64,000 nt of DNA from Silene conica (GCA_029255685.2 CM055313.2:40628079-40692078); one strand, 5' to 3'. Shown: positions 47,042 through 57,475, counted from the stretch's first letter. Notes: generated from the sequence alone by a model not told the origin. Made by a program: numbers and translations.

Positions 47042-49059
47042 AATTCCCCAAACCAAACGCTTGCTTGCCCTCAAGCAAGAAATAGACTCGATCTTAACTA
47101 ATGGAACGATTTCAATCTCAGAGCGAAATTTACATGTAAGCCTATATCAATGCCAAGTACAAAATGAGAAAGCATATAAATCATGCAAACGAGTTATGGT
47201 GTTGTCAGATTTGCAAATAAAGAAACTATAGAGATTTATACCATGGACTCTCGCGGTACGCTCGAGACACTCATGAAGCAAAGGGTGAGTATATGTAAAA
47301 GATAGAAAGAAGTAATTTTGTAGAGACACTCACCTAACTGCGACCCGTGAAAACATGCCTGCAACCTAACATGAACAGGAATTCTACAACTTTGTATAAC
47401 AATTTCATTTAAGTGACCTAGATACATGCAAATGAGGTACGAAAGATATGGGAGGTAAAAGGTAAAAGTGGTTAAGATGTTTTTGGATATGTGGGGTTAG
47501 TAGTCAAGCTAGTAAAACCGATTCCCAACAACATAATTCACAACTTTTTTTGATATTAAGAAAGTGCTCTTTTGTAGCACAACTCTCACATTTGAATATA
47601 AGAAAGGACTCCCCAATATTTTTGAATGAAGTACGGGAGTGATAACATATAAAAGAAAGGGGTATTAACAAACGAAATTTTGACACTGATTCTGTCAGTT
47701 GGTCGGCCGACCTATAATGGTGGTCGGTCGACTGGCTTTCTGCGTTTCCCGAATTTTTTTTCGTTTTTCTTTTTTTTTTCTTTTTCTGAATTTTTCTTGT
47801 TCTTTTTCTTTTCTTTTCTTTCTTTCTTTCTTTCTTTTCTCTTTTTGCTCATGATAGCATACAAACCAAGATGCCTCAAAAAATAATCCAATGACCACAA
47901 ATACTAGCTTGGAAGGGTAGGCTAAGTATGGGATGTAGTTTTTTTGGGGAAATAAAAAGGCAATTTTGGCTATGTGAAGCTTATGGGTAAATATGAGAAA
48001 AGGGATCCCAAACGCACGTATCAAGACTCACAAAACGAGATAGTAAAACAAGTATATAGCAATTCAAGTTCATGTTTATGCATATTGATGTAACATGTTC
48101 CAAGGGGAGTACTACTCACATCCTAGACAACTGGTTTAAGAATGAAACCAGGAAATAAGCTCTAAAAACTCAGAATGTATAGTAGGTTGCCAAGGTATAA
48201 GTCAAGTCTCAAGATATACAAATTGACAAAAACTCGTAGATATGCAAAAGACTCTCATACTAAAACAAGTTGACAAGGCAAGGTAAAGGCATAAACATGT
48301 GAGATAGCTAAATCATCCTTGAAATACTTTCGTTCCGACTCGACCTATATGCTAAAATAAACGTGCATTTTTTTTTGGAATTTTTTTTTGAATTTTTCGA
48401 TTTTTTTTTTTTTTTTTGAATTTTTGTATATATAAAGAAAATAAAGAAAAGGACGATGCAAGACAAAAAATGCAATAAACGTGTGACAAAATGCAATGCA
48501 TGTAACACGAAACCATTCCCCAAACCAACCCGCACAATGTCCCCATTGTGCATTAGCCTAAGTAAAGGTTTCACAAAATTTAAAGAAAAGATGCAAAGAA
48601 ATTAAAACTAAGGAAAAACTGGAAAGAACTCACTGGGTTATGAAGTGCATGAGAAAAACCTCCCCAAACCAGCGTAAGCTGGGAGGTTTTGGTGGCCAGC
48701 AGTGCCACTCAAGTATCCAAGTTGATTTCACGAGTTCTAAGGAAGAGAAACGAAAGACTGCAGCGGACATTAGGTCGACCGACCGGTGTTTCTGGTCGAT
48801 CGACCTCCTGTGAACAGCGGAAAAATCTGCGATGCAGCGCCTCTGGTCGACCGACTGATGATTCTGGTCGGTCGACCAGCGGAGTTCTGGAGGTCTTCGT
48901 TTTTTTTTCGTAAATCCTGAAAAAAAACAAGAAAATATGCGCGCCCAACAATGCGCGAGATGCCAAAACGATTCTTAAAGTCTTAACTACTAGCAAACAA
49001 AACTAAAAAGTCTCACACAACATAAAGTAAATTGTCTTAAAATTGCAACTTAAAAACAA
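47042..49059 (-). other. AthC 3' region: purine tracts, hairpins, cassettes
   Basis: No coding frame that I accept. On plus: TTCCCCAAACCAAACG at 47044, followed by the hairpin CTTGCTTG-CCCT-CAAGCAAG; a pyrimidine tract at 47755-47840; a T-rich tract at 48367-48425; a second TTCCCCAAACCAACC at 48517, followed by the hairpin GCACAATG-TCCC-CATTGTGC; a third CTCCCCAAACCAGC at 48661. Cassette pairs at 47701-47733, 48773-48805 and 48845-48877. Confidence 0.8.
48773..48877. repeat. Two palindrome cassette pairs just downstream of AthC gag-protease
   Basis: Starts 48773/48794 and 48845/48866, each 21 bp apart; members GGTCGACCGACC, GGTCGATCGACC, GGTCGACCGACT and GGTCGGTCGACC. Confidence 0.95.
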
Positions 49060-51675
49060 CTATCCGCTGAAGATGCGGAAAATATCCGACCACGGCTTCT
49101 GACGGCATGCCGTAGTCTCCACGGTTTTTGCCTTAGTGGCAAAACACATCTTCTTTCCTCCGTCGCAAAGCATATGTGACGGTCCCTCTTCTTGAGCCTG
49201 CCTCCTCTTCTTTTTCTCCTCTCGATCCACGACGTCTGGATCCTCATCTTCTTTATAGCTTAGGCATCCCATTCCTCCTCTCTGGATGATGACTTCCTTC
49301 TCCTTGGGTTTCCCAAAACCAGTTCCTGCAATAGTCATAATAGAAGTGTCCTCCCTATTGCTCCCAATCTGGGGCGGAGGTGTAAAAGCAGATACAGGAA
49401 CAGGTAGTAAAGGTGGAGAAGTAGTGATGACCTCATACTTTTTCTCAGAAGTGATAGCATTACATGTGATGGGGGTCATAGCATCCTTCTTCCTATAGGA
49501 TAGGCCATAGATAATAGAATGTTTGCCTACCTTGAAAGTTAGAGTTCCAGTGCCTACATCTATAATGGCACCTGCAGTGTGAAGAAAGGGTCTTCCTAGA
49601 ATTATAGGTATATGGGCATCCTCTGGGATGTCCAAAACAACAAAGTCGACTGGGAAGAAAAACCTGTCAATACGCACAGGGATGTTTTCTAACACCCCTA
49701 CAGGTTCCATAGATGTGCGATCTGCCATCTGGACCGTCATACTGGTCACTGCAAATTCGGTCATTCCTAGTTTTAAGGCAACGCTTAGGGGCATGACACT
49801 TATACTAGCACCTAAGTCGCATAGAGCCTTCTTTACTGGGAAGGTTCCTATATTACAGGGGACAGAAAAACTTCCAGGGTCCTCTAGTTTATGAGGGGCA
49901 ATGACATGTGTTAAATAACTGGATGACTCTTCAGTGAGAGCCACAGACTCAACCTTCTCTAGAGACCTCTTTCTTGACAAAAGCTGTCTCATGAATTTAA
50001 GATAAGAAGGAACTTGTTGAACTAATTCTAAGAATGGAACTTGAACATTTAATGAACGAATCACATCCTTAAATTTGTCAAAAGATACCTGATCCTTTGA
50101 AGGCACGAGTCTCTCTGGAAAAGGAGCAGCTGAGGACTCCGTATTTGCAGCCCTTTTTAAAAACCTAGGGGTCTTATCACCCCGGAAAAGAAAATCCCGC
50201 AAGTTGTTCGGCAATTCTGGACGAAAGGGAACTTCAGGTTCTGCTTCAGTGGTCGGTCGACCAGTATCTTCGGTCGGTCGACCAATCTCCTGTTCAGGCG
50301 AAATTTTCGGGTCCTGCTCTGCGGTCGGTCGACCAGATTTTTCGGTCGGTCGACCGACTTCACTGCTACTCGCCTTTTTTTCTTTCTCAGCCCCCACTTT
50401 GGCTCCACTTCGCAGGGTTACGACGTTTAGAGTCTCCTTCTTCTGGTCCGGTTTGGTCGGAAGTTGACCTGGAGCCCTAGTATCATTCTTGCTCGCGATC
50501 TGAGCAATCTGGGACTCTAACATCTTCATCCCTGCCTCTCTAGCCTGCGACTCCTTCTGAACCAACCCAATAAGATTTTGGATAAGAGCATCTGTGTTGG
50601 GTGGAGGATTAGAAGGTGGTTGAGGGTTGAAAGGTGGTCTTTGGAAGTTTTGTTTATGTGGGGGTACATAAGTGGAATTTTGCTGAGGTTGCATGTGTTG
50701 TGGGTTTTGAACATTCTGGCTTGTCCACCTTAAGTTGGGATGGACATTGTTATTATTCGGATCATAGAAATTGTTCCCACGGTAATGCTGAAAAGCGGCA
50801 CATGTTTCATTAGATGAGGTACAGAACTTTGACACATGCCCTTCTCCACCGCACCTCTCACAAGCAAAGGGTCCGTCCTGAACGGCGTTCACCTGGTATA
50901 TTCCTCCCTTGCTTCCACTCCCTAGATCGAGCTTTCCTGCAGCCTCAAACTTTTCCAACTTGGCCGTTAAGGCCTCAATTGCTGACAGGTTGTACTCATT
51001 TTTCCTCTGATTTCCTCTGGAAGTACCATGCTCAGCACGGTGCACAGCAACATCTTCTATTAACTTGAGACCCTTAGTCTCTCCTGAATTATCCTGGAAT
51101 CTTCCATTAGCTGCAGCATCTAGGTAGGCCCTGTTGTCATCATAGAGGCCATTGTAGAACTGGTTGCAAAGAAACCATTGTTCGAATCCGTGATGTGGTA
51201 TGGATCGAACAAGTCTCTTGAACCTGTCCCACGCCTCGCTAAAGTCTTCATTGGGACCTTGCTTGAAATTAGTGATCTGCGCTCTTAAAGCATTTGTCTT
51301 TGATGCAGAGTAATATTTCCTGTAGAATGCTAAGGCTAAGGTGTTCCAATCTGTAACTCCCGCAGCAGTGCGGTCAAGGTCTCTGTACCACTCTCTCGCA
51401 GAGTCCCTAAGGGAGAAGATAAACATGGTCTGTTTAATCTGGTCCTGCGTCACTCCTTCTGGGGGTGCTATAGAGCATATGTAATCTGTGAAGATTTCAA
51501 TATGCTTAGCAGCATCCTCATTGGCCGAGCCTCCAAATTGGTTTCTTTCAACCATAGTTATGTAGGCAGGCTTGGCCTCGAATGGCTTTCCAGTACCTGC
51601 AGGTAAAGTGAACCCTTTGTATAGGTCCTTTGCCTGAGGCATGGAGTGACTGGCAATAGTAGCTTCTTCTGCCAT
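49060..51675 (-). CDS. AthC gag-protease (871 aa)
   Basis: One open frame. Retrotransposon gag domain at about residues 60-195 (REWYRDLDRTAAGVTDWNTL, AFYRKYYSASKTNALRAQIT, FSEAWDRFKRLVRSIPHHGF), the usual plant Gypsy capsid type; zinc knuckle CERCGGEGHVSKFC near 275-288; a P/Q-rich linker; a segment near 430-490 with repeated GRPTEK, GRPTAE and GRPT coded by palindrome cassettes; and a retropepsin-like domain with active-site DLGAS at about 620 and ILGRPFLHTAG near 700. There is no reverse transcriptase or integrase; the frame stops after a short C-terminal tail. It would assemble particles and process itself, with copying enzymes supplied elsewhere. The start methionine is the first after a short frame at 51689-51931. 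It looks whole for the parts it has. Confidence 0.9.
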   Translation of the reverse strand: MAEEATIASHSMPQAKDLYKGFTLPAGTGKPFEAKPAYITMVERNQFGGSANEDAAKHIEIFTDYICSIAPPEGVTQDQIKQTMFIFSLRDSAREWYRDLDRTAAGVTDWNTLALAFYRKYYSASKTNALRAQITNFKQGPNEDFSEAWDRFKRLVRSIPHHGFEQWFLCNQFYNGLYDDNRAYLDAAANGRFQDNSGETKGLKLIEDVAVHRAEHGTSRGNQRKNEYNLSAIEALTAKLEKFEAAGKLDLGSGSKGGIYQVNAVQDGPFACERCGGEGHVSKFCTSSNETCAAFQHYRGNNFYDPNNNNVHPNLRWTSQNVQNPQHMQPQQNSTYVPPHKQNFQRPPFNPQPPSNPPPNTDALIQNLIGLVQKESQAREAGMKMLESQIAQIASKNDTRAPGQLPTKPDQKKETLNVVTLRSGAKVGAEKEKKASSSEVGRPTEKSGRPTAEQDPKISPEQEIGRPTEDTGRPTTEAEPEVPFRPELPNNLRDFLFRGDKTPRFLKRAANTESSAAPFPERLVPSKDQVSFDKFKDVIRSLNVQVPFLELVQQVPSYLKFMRQLLSRKRSLEKVESVALTEESSSYLTHVIAPHKLEDPGSFSVPCNIGTFPVKKALCDLGASISVMPLSVALKLGMTEFAVTSMTVQMADRTSMEPVGVLENIPVRIDRFFFPVDFVVLDIPEDAHIPIILGRPFLHTAGAIIDVGTGTLTFKVGKHSIIYGLSYRKKDAMTPITCNAITSEKKYEVITTSPPLLPVPVSAFTPPPQIGSNREDTSIMTIAGTGFGKPKEKEVIIQRGGMGCLSYKEDEDPDVVDREEKKKRRQAQEEGPSHMLCDGGKKMCFATKAKTVETTACRQKPWSDIFRIFSG
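50251..50355. repeat. Palindrome cassettes inside the AthC gag reading frame
   Basis: GGTCGGTCGACC at 50251, 50272, 50323 and 50344: two pairs, each 21 bp apart. On the coding strand each unit gives GRPT, so the 7-codon period keeps the frame open. Confidence 0.96.
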
Positions 51676-51688
51676 ATTATCTTCTTCT

Positions 51689-51931
51689 TTAGGAAAAAAC
51701 TGGAAAGTAGGTAAAAGGCGGTGTTTTTGGTGAAAGCGGATTGATGGGTGAATTCGGTTGCGAAGGTGGTGTTTTTGGTGAAGATGGTGGTAACTCGAAA
51801 AGGTCTTCTTGAAATAAAGAGGATGGTGACCCTCCCTCTTGATTTGCTAGAAGTTGCTTTCTTCTTTCCCTAAGAGTCCTCTCAATTTCGAGATCAAGTG
51901 GTAGGAGTTCTCCTTGAACTGACCTGCGCAT
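51689..51931 (-). CDS. Short frame ahead of AthC gag (80 aa)
   Basis: MRRSVQGELLPLDLEIERTL then a basic stretch and a proline/serine-rich tail. It ends 13 bases before the gag methionine. The same N-terminus begins at 63932 in AthD, so it is conserved in the family. The DLEIERTLRE phrase resembles the start of gag in other plant Athila-type proteins, from memory; it may be a separate leader peptide or a gag-start module. Confidence 0.55.
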   Translation of the reverse strand: MRRSVQGELLPLDLEIERTLRERRKQLLANQEGGSPSSLFQEDLFELPPSSPKTPPSQPNSPINPLSPKTPPFTYFPVFS

Positions 51932-52030
51932 AAGAGGAAACTACAAGAAAAAGGTGAGAAGGTTTAAGGAACAAAAAGTTCCTTAAACAAAGAGAAACAA
52001 AAACAAAAAACAATAAACACTGGCGTCACC

Positions 52031-52048
52031 TCCCCGGCAACGGCGCCA
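52031..52048 (-). other. AthC primer binding site (tRNA-Asp)
   Basis: The minus strand reads TGGCGCCGTTGCCGGGGA, complementary to the 3' end of plant tRNA-Asp, the usual Athila primer, five bases from the 5' LTR. Confidence 0.93.
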
Positions 52049-52053
52049 AAATT

Positions 52054-53609
52054 TGATGCCCGTCGTTGAGGGTACCAAAGATAAAATTTATAATTCCTAA
52101 CTTAAACAATTAGATAGTGAAAGTCAGGGTCGAACCACAAGGAGGTGGGGAATGTTTATTGTCTTAATGTTAATGTTTAAAGGTAACAAATTTGAGGTTT
52201 GATTGGTTGATTACTATCTCTAAAGCAAAGATTAAAATAAAACAAGAATTAAAAGATGAGAGTAAAATATAATAAAAGAGGATGCTAGGATGTTCGGGTA
52301 ATAAATAGCTAAGGTAAAATAAATCCTAAGGTCAACATGTATTGCAGTCGCGTAAGGGGGTGTAACATATCTTTTTAGGTCTATGCTACCTAATAGCTCC
52401 TTTCGGCCTATGCTATTAGTTCCTAGGTCTCACAATTATTGGGTGTCAACAATAAGGGTGATTCCTAAATCCCAGGTCACATACCTTTCAGCCTTGAGTA
52501 ACCTATCCGTCTTAAGGTGTAAACCAATGCCCTTCCCGTATCTTTCAATCTTGGGTAGGTCATTACTAACATCCTACAAGTCTCCTTATGGTCTCATTGC
52601 AGGATATTATAATTGACAAGAAAAGACGAAATAAGAAAACATACGCGAGTGGTCGACCGACCGGCTACTCCAGTCGGCCGACCACGGCCTCGGTCGACCG
52701 ACTGACTATTCCAGTCCGCCGACCGTGGTCCTGCTACAAGTCGGTTTTTCGGATTTTATTTACCTCTCCATATTATCCCCTACATCCTAACATATGAAAA
52801 TTAGCTACTCATGGTTGTTAAGACGATTGTAAAATTGGGAATAAACATGGAGAACATAGTAAATAATCTAAGCATGCAAGATTCAATAAAGCTTGAGATT
52901 CTAACTTAACAATTGTAATAAAAACAAGAACTATACTAAAAAGCTAGATTAAAAGAGTAATTACCACAATTGGAATTAGGGCAGAAAGAAACTAACTTTA
53001 TTGAATGCTTGAGAATTATTGAAAGATTACAAAACTAAAGCTTGAATGAAACTAAATATGAATTTGATAAAAGATGGTCTAAGATATATGATAGTTGATA
53101 TCTAACCCTAATCACAAGATTGGCTTATATATAAAGAAACTAAGAGTTTCCTAAAGACTCTAGTTCTACTTTATTTCCGAAAAGAATCGCATGGGCTTCG
53201 CTTGAGGTCGGTCGACCACATTGGTGGGTCGGTCGACCGCTTTTTTTCTGGACTTCTTTTATTTCCGGCCCTTCTTGAAAATTGGGCTTTATGAAAATCA
53301 GGCCTGGTCGGCCGACCCGTTTAGCTGGTCGGTCGACCGCTTCTGAACGGAAGTCTTCGGATTTTCTTCTGTTTTGACTCTTGGTACTTGATTTTGACTC
53401 CAGTTGACTTTCCATTTATTCCTTAATTAAGCAAAAGACTTGAGGATACGAATTTGGTGCCAAATCGTCTCTTTTCCGCATAAATCTGCAAAAGTGCATA
53501 AAAATACGAAAGTACACAATTTGTGGGAAATAAAGGCTAAAACATAGTAAATGAGCGACCAAATACGTGTAAAAATAGATGTAAAACATCATAAAATAGA
53601 CACGTATCA
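52054..53609 (-). repeat. AthC 5' LTR
   Basis: 1556 bp, matching 45507-47041 apart from a few bases and one extra 21-bp cassette unit beside 53206-53238. TATA-like box at 53125-53135; the nearest cassette starts 71 bp upstream of it. Confidence 0.94.
53206..53338. repeat. Palindrome cassettes upstream of the AthC 5' LTR TATA box
   Basis: Pairs 53206/53227 and 53306/53327, each 21 bp apart. Further units of the same LTR are at 52651/52672 and 52692/52713. Confidence 0.95.
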
Positions 53610-54569
53610 CCTTGCTTGAATAGGCCTAAGAACAGGAATTAAAGTAAATTCCCTCCTATAAATTGCACCCAAGACTTTGTTTGAGATGATGCCGCGTGTG
53701 CTAGAAAGTACTCTCCAATTGCCTTGCAATATGGGGAGAGTTATTGAGGTTTTAGATGTGAGATCTGAGTTTTGGGAGAAGAATGCTCTCAAAACCCTAA
53801 TTGTGAGAATTATGATTCAATAGTCCCTGACATAAGGAGAAAGACTCTCCTTATGTAGCTATAAGGGGGGCGGCCGAATTGGTCTTGGGTAAGGGTGGGC
53901 TTTCTCCACTCTTACCTTATTCCTTTGCGTGATTCGACCCAATTTGCTAAATATTATTTGCGGGATTTTTATTATAAATCGCATACGTGTTATCAGATAT
54001 TAATGCAGTCGATGTATTAATAACGGTCTGATAAAATTACGATATTGTATAATTACCCAAATTAATATAACTGTTTATATTAATACGCGAATATAATATT
54101 TAATTAAATATAACCGTTTATATTTAATTTACGAATTAATCATGTAATCCGTATTAGCTAAAATTATTTAATCTTTATTAAATAAATAATAATCTCAACA
54201 TCATATTGACTAATTTAATAGTCAATACCTCTGACTAACTGTTTAGTCGTATCCGGCATAAATGTGATTGTATTTTCATACCTTCACATCTCTCAAACGT
54301 GTCCTATAGGTGTGACGTAAAGGGACCAGTTGATCACCGCCATCCGTATGACAATAAAGTCAAACTTATCTAGCAAGCCAACCGTTATTGATAAACGTGG
54401 ATCAACTGGTAATAATACTGAAGTATGCCCTTTTGATTTTTAAAGAGATTTAATAAGTCATTGTACTTAATTGTCAAGGACACCAGCCCCAATAATCTCC
54501 CACTTGTCCGTACAAGGGTATGTGCAATGACGTTATCACACTTCATGTGGAGGACACAAGGCTCCAACA
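53610..54569 (-). repeat. CopE 5' LTR, second piece
   Basis: Remainder of the LTR after AthC, ending CTCCAACA at 54569 and followed by the target duplication TGTCG. It includes the extra 75-bp stretch also found in the 3' LTR. Confidence 0.92.
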
Positions 54570-54863
54570 TGTCGCTGGTTTGCTGGCCGTTGTTAAGGTG
54601 GCAACGGCCACCACTGACTTCCCTGGAACCACCGTGGCTCAGAGGCGAGCCTGGTGGTGCCACAAGTGAAGCCAGTGGTTGGTGCCTAAGGTGGTGTTTG
54701 TCAAGGCTGTCGGCAGGCTGTTTGTTCAGGTCTGATGCGTGTTTTTACGAAAATTGCGCGTGATTGTGATTCTTGGTTTGGTTGTCGTATTCATGCTTTT
54801 CTAATCATAATCATGATGATCATTATTACTAATCATGGGAATTATTATTATTATTATTATTAT

Positions 54864-57413
54864 TTTTTTTTTGGTGAAATGTGAGTAATATTATAAATAT
54901 AGGATAATTACAAGAAGGTTTAGGGTTCGAAACCCCTTACAAGCACATTATAAGACATCAACTGTTAAACAACTTAAGACTAGCTATGTAGCCAGTCAAC
55001 ATCTTCTTGATGAATATCCACACGAGCCTTGCATTTCACACGCCCTTTCACCTCTTGAGTAATCTTTTCCAACACTTTTTCAGGTCTCAGGAGACACCCA
55101 TCTATCCTGGCACAGTTTCTTTGAAACCAGACATGGTAATGATAGGCATTCAGCATTGCCACTCTGATCTTCCATACCCCATCCTTTCTATAAACCTCAC
55201 TCAAACTCTGTATAGAAGGAAAAGACCCTCCATACCAATGCTGCAAGAGTCTCTGGATCAAGACTGAATAAGGGCAGCTGATGAAAATATGGTCAATAGT
55301 TTCAGAATGGGACTGACACAGAACACACAGGTCATCAGGGACACATCCTATCCTGTACAACTTACTTTTCACATTCATACCCCCTTGCATTCTAAGCCAT
55401 GTCACAATAGCATGTTTTGGTATATTCCAATGATTCCAAATAATATTGCTGCATTTCTGGCTTGGTTTTGTAGATTGTAGCCACTTATACCCCTCCCTGA
55501 TTGTGTAACCCTTCCCATTGCTTATCCATTCATCATTAACATAGCCAGATTTGAGTTTCTCCTTTACCTTGCATATACTTTTCCAGACCCAGGTTGCATC
55601 AGATGGACAGGTGTAGTCATGCCATTTTTGCTGCTTGATATATATAGCATTTATCCATTTGATCCAGAGTCGATCTGCCTTACAGTAAATCCAGTTTACT
55701 AGCTTACCTACTGATGCTATATTCCACAGAGCTGCATTTTTTATACCCAGGCCTCCTTCTTCTTTGGCTGAGGTGACTGTGTCCCCTGCTACAAGAGGGA
55801 CTCTATGGTATTCTGAAGAACCATCCCAAAGAAAGTTCCTGCAAATGGCCATAATCCTGTTGATTACTCCTTTAGGTAAGACAAAAAGCTGAGCCCAATA
55901 ATTGTGGAGAGTGTTCAGCACTGCATTAATCAGAGTGATCCTCCCTGCATAAGATAATCTTTTGGCCCCCAAGCTTCTAATTCTGGAAACCATCTTTTCA
56001 GTGATGGCTGCACACTCTACTTTGGTCAATTTGCTAGGCTTTATGGGCATCCGTAGATATTTGAAAGGGAATGCACCTTCCTGAAACCCTGTGACCTGCT
56101 TAATTCCTTCCTTGGTGTCTTCATCCACCCCATTGAAATAGATTTCAGATTTGGTATTGTTCATTGTCAGACCTGTGGCCTTGGAAAAAGAGAGAAAGCC
56201 CTCATCAAAAGCCAAATTGAAGGAGGGTTTCCTTTGCAAAACATAAGGAGATCATCAGCAAACATAAGATGGGTAAGCTTCAGGTCTTTGCACAAAGGAT
56301 GGTACTGAAAAGGCCATTTAGAAGTAGCATAATTGATCAATCTAGAGAGGTAATCCATACACAGGGTAAAGATTAGAGGTGAAATAGGGTCTCCTTGCCT
56401 TAAGCCTCTTTTACCCTTAAAGTAACCAAAAGAAGTCCCATTCAGTGTGAGGGTAAAAGAAGGTGTGGATATACATTGCATAAGCCACTGGATAAACTTC
56501 AGAGGGAATTTCAGACCCTGTAGAAGTTGTTCTATAAAGGACCATTCTACAGTGTCATAAGCTTTTTTCAGGTCAATCTTGAAGAGGCATCTGGGAGAAA
56601 CTGATTTCCTCTCATATAAATGTATGATATCCTGGCATATGAGTATGTTCTCCATTATGGACCTGCCCTTTATAAAGGCACCCTGATTCTCCTGGACTAA
56701 ATCAGGAAGTATAAGTGATAGCCTGTTGCAGAGGAGTTTAGCTATAACCTTATAAACTAAGTTACAACAGGCTATAGGCCTGTACTGGCTAACTGAGATA
56801 GGTCTGTCACATTTGGGAATTAAAGCAATATTTGTGGCATTTATTTGAGTAAGTAATTGGCCATGATGAAAGAAATCCATGACAGCATGACATAGATCAT
56901 CTCCCACTACTTCCCAAGCATCTTTGAAGAAACCACTAGTAAAGCCATCAGGTCCAGGGGCCTTATCAATAGGAATGCTGAAGACCACCTCCTTTATCTC
57001 AGCCTTGGTAACCATAGTGGTGAGGGTATTACAGTGTTCAGGAGTACAAAACTTACCTGTCAATAGAACCTCTCCCTTAACTTCGTCAGTAATTCCTTGT
57101 CTGCCCAATAAATTTTCATAAAAGTCTAGAAAAGCTTCCTGAATGGTGTCAGTTTCTGTGCAGACCAACCCTTCTGTATTTTCAATTTGAGTGACTCTAT
57201 TCCTAGTGCATCTTGCCTTAATAGATTTATGGAAAAAAGCAGTATTGCTGTCTCCATCATCAGTCCATTTCTCCTTAGCTTTTTGTTGAAGAAAACTGGT
57301 CCTGGCTGCAGACCAGTGTCTAACATCCTTCAGTGCCTCAACTTCCTGTCTGATTAAAACTGGGTGTGAAGGGTCCTGTTGAAGCTGAAGTTGTAACTGT
57401 TCCAGCTGGTAAC

Positions 57414-57414
<1 letters not shown>
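54864..57414 (-). mobile_element. L1-type LINE, 5'-truncated (2.55 kb)
   Basis: A poly-T run on plus at 54863-54872 is the poly-A tail of a minus-strand LINE. The 3' untranslated region is about 110 bases. Coding sequence runs up to the 5' break at about 57414, which lies between the endonuclease and the reverse transcriptase, so ORF1 and the endonuclease are missing. Both edges abut ATT microsatellite DNA, which hides the exact target duplication. Confidence 0.92.
54980..57414 (-). pseudogene. LINE ORF2 remnant: reverse transcriptase and zf-RVT region
   Basis: The upstream frame is open from the 5' break to about 56167 and holds the reverse transcriptase: KAPGPDGF, RPIACCNLVYKVIAKLL, QGAFIKGRSI, FKIDLKKAYDTVEW, GLRQGDPISPLIF and the catalytic MFADDLLMF. 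One frameshift at about 56170-56240 moves to a second frame (419 codons to the stop at 54980) with the thumb region (NNTKSEIYFNG, RITLINAVL, PKGVINRI) and a C-terminal zf-RVT-like zinc region (CVPDDLCVLCQSHSETIDHI). Parts and order match plant L1 ORF2. The missing 5' half and the frameshift make it dead. Confidence 0.92.
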
Positions 57415-57450
<36 letters not shown>

Positions 57451-57475
57451 GTTTTATTATTATTATTATTAATGT
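57415..57475. repeat. ATT microsatellite beside the LINE
   Basis: Runs of ATT at 57415-57475 with one GTTTT break, and a matching run at 54841-54863 on the other side of the LINE. Part of SoloG before the LINE inserted. Confidence 0.85.

Larger units (their letters stand above)
45507..53609 (-). mobile_element. AthC: Athila-type element with gag and protease only
   Basis: 8103 bp on the minus strand. LTRs 45507-47041 (1535 bp) and 52054-53609 (1556 bp) differ at about six single bases plus one 21-bp cassette unit. The duplication CCTTG is at 45502-45506 and 53610-53614. The primer site matches tRNA-Asp (52031-52048). Gag-protease frame 49060-51675; a short frame ahead of it at 51689-51931; a 2-kb 3' region with purine tracts and hairpins. 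No reverse transcriptase, RNase H or integrase is present, so it depends on other elements. Near-identical LTRs mean a recent insertion. Confidence 0.95.
37725..54569 (-). mobile_element. CopE: broken Copia element, sister of CopD, with AthC inside
   Basis: Minus-strand Copia. The 3' LTR is 37725-38797 (1073 bp); the 5' LTR runs 45389-54569 and is interrupted by AthC. The duplication TGTCG is at 37720-37724 and 54570-54574. The primer site is at 45375-45386. The gag-pol remnant at 39586-43577 is very close to CopD. The LTRs differ by a few percent at most but clearly more than those of CopD. Its LTRs are longer than CopD's by a 75-bp stretch at the sense start (see findings). It is broken, with about four or five breaks in gag-pol. 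Confidence 0.93.

Noticed and set aside
22698-54569. CopD and CopE as a segmental duplication
   Set aside because: Each has its own LTR pair and a different target duplication (AGTGT and TGTCG), so they are separate insertions of one family.
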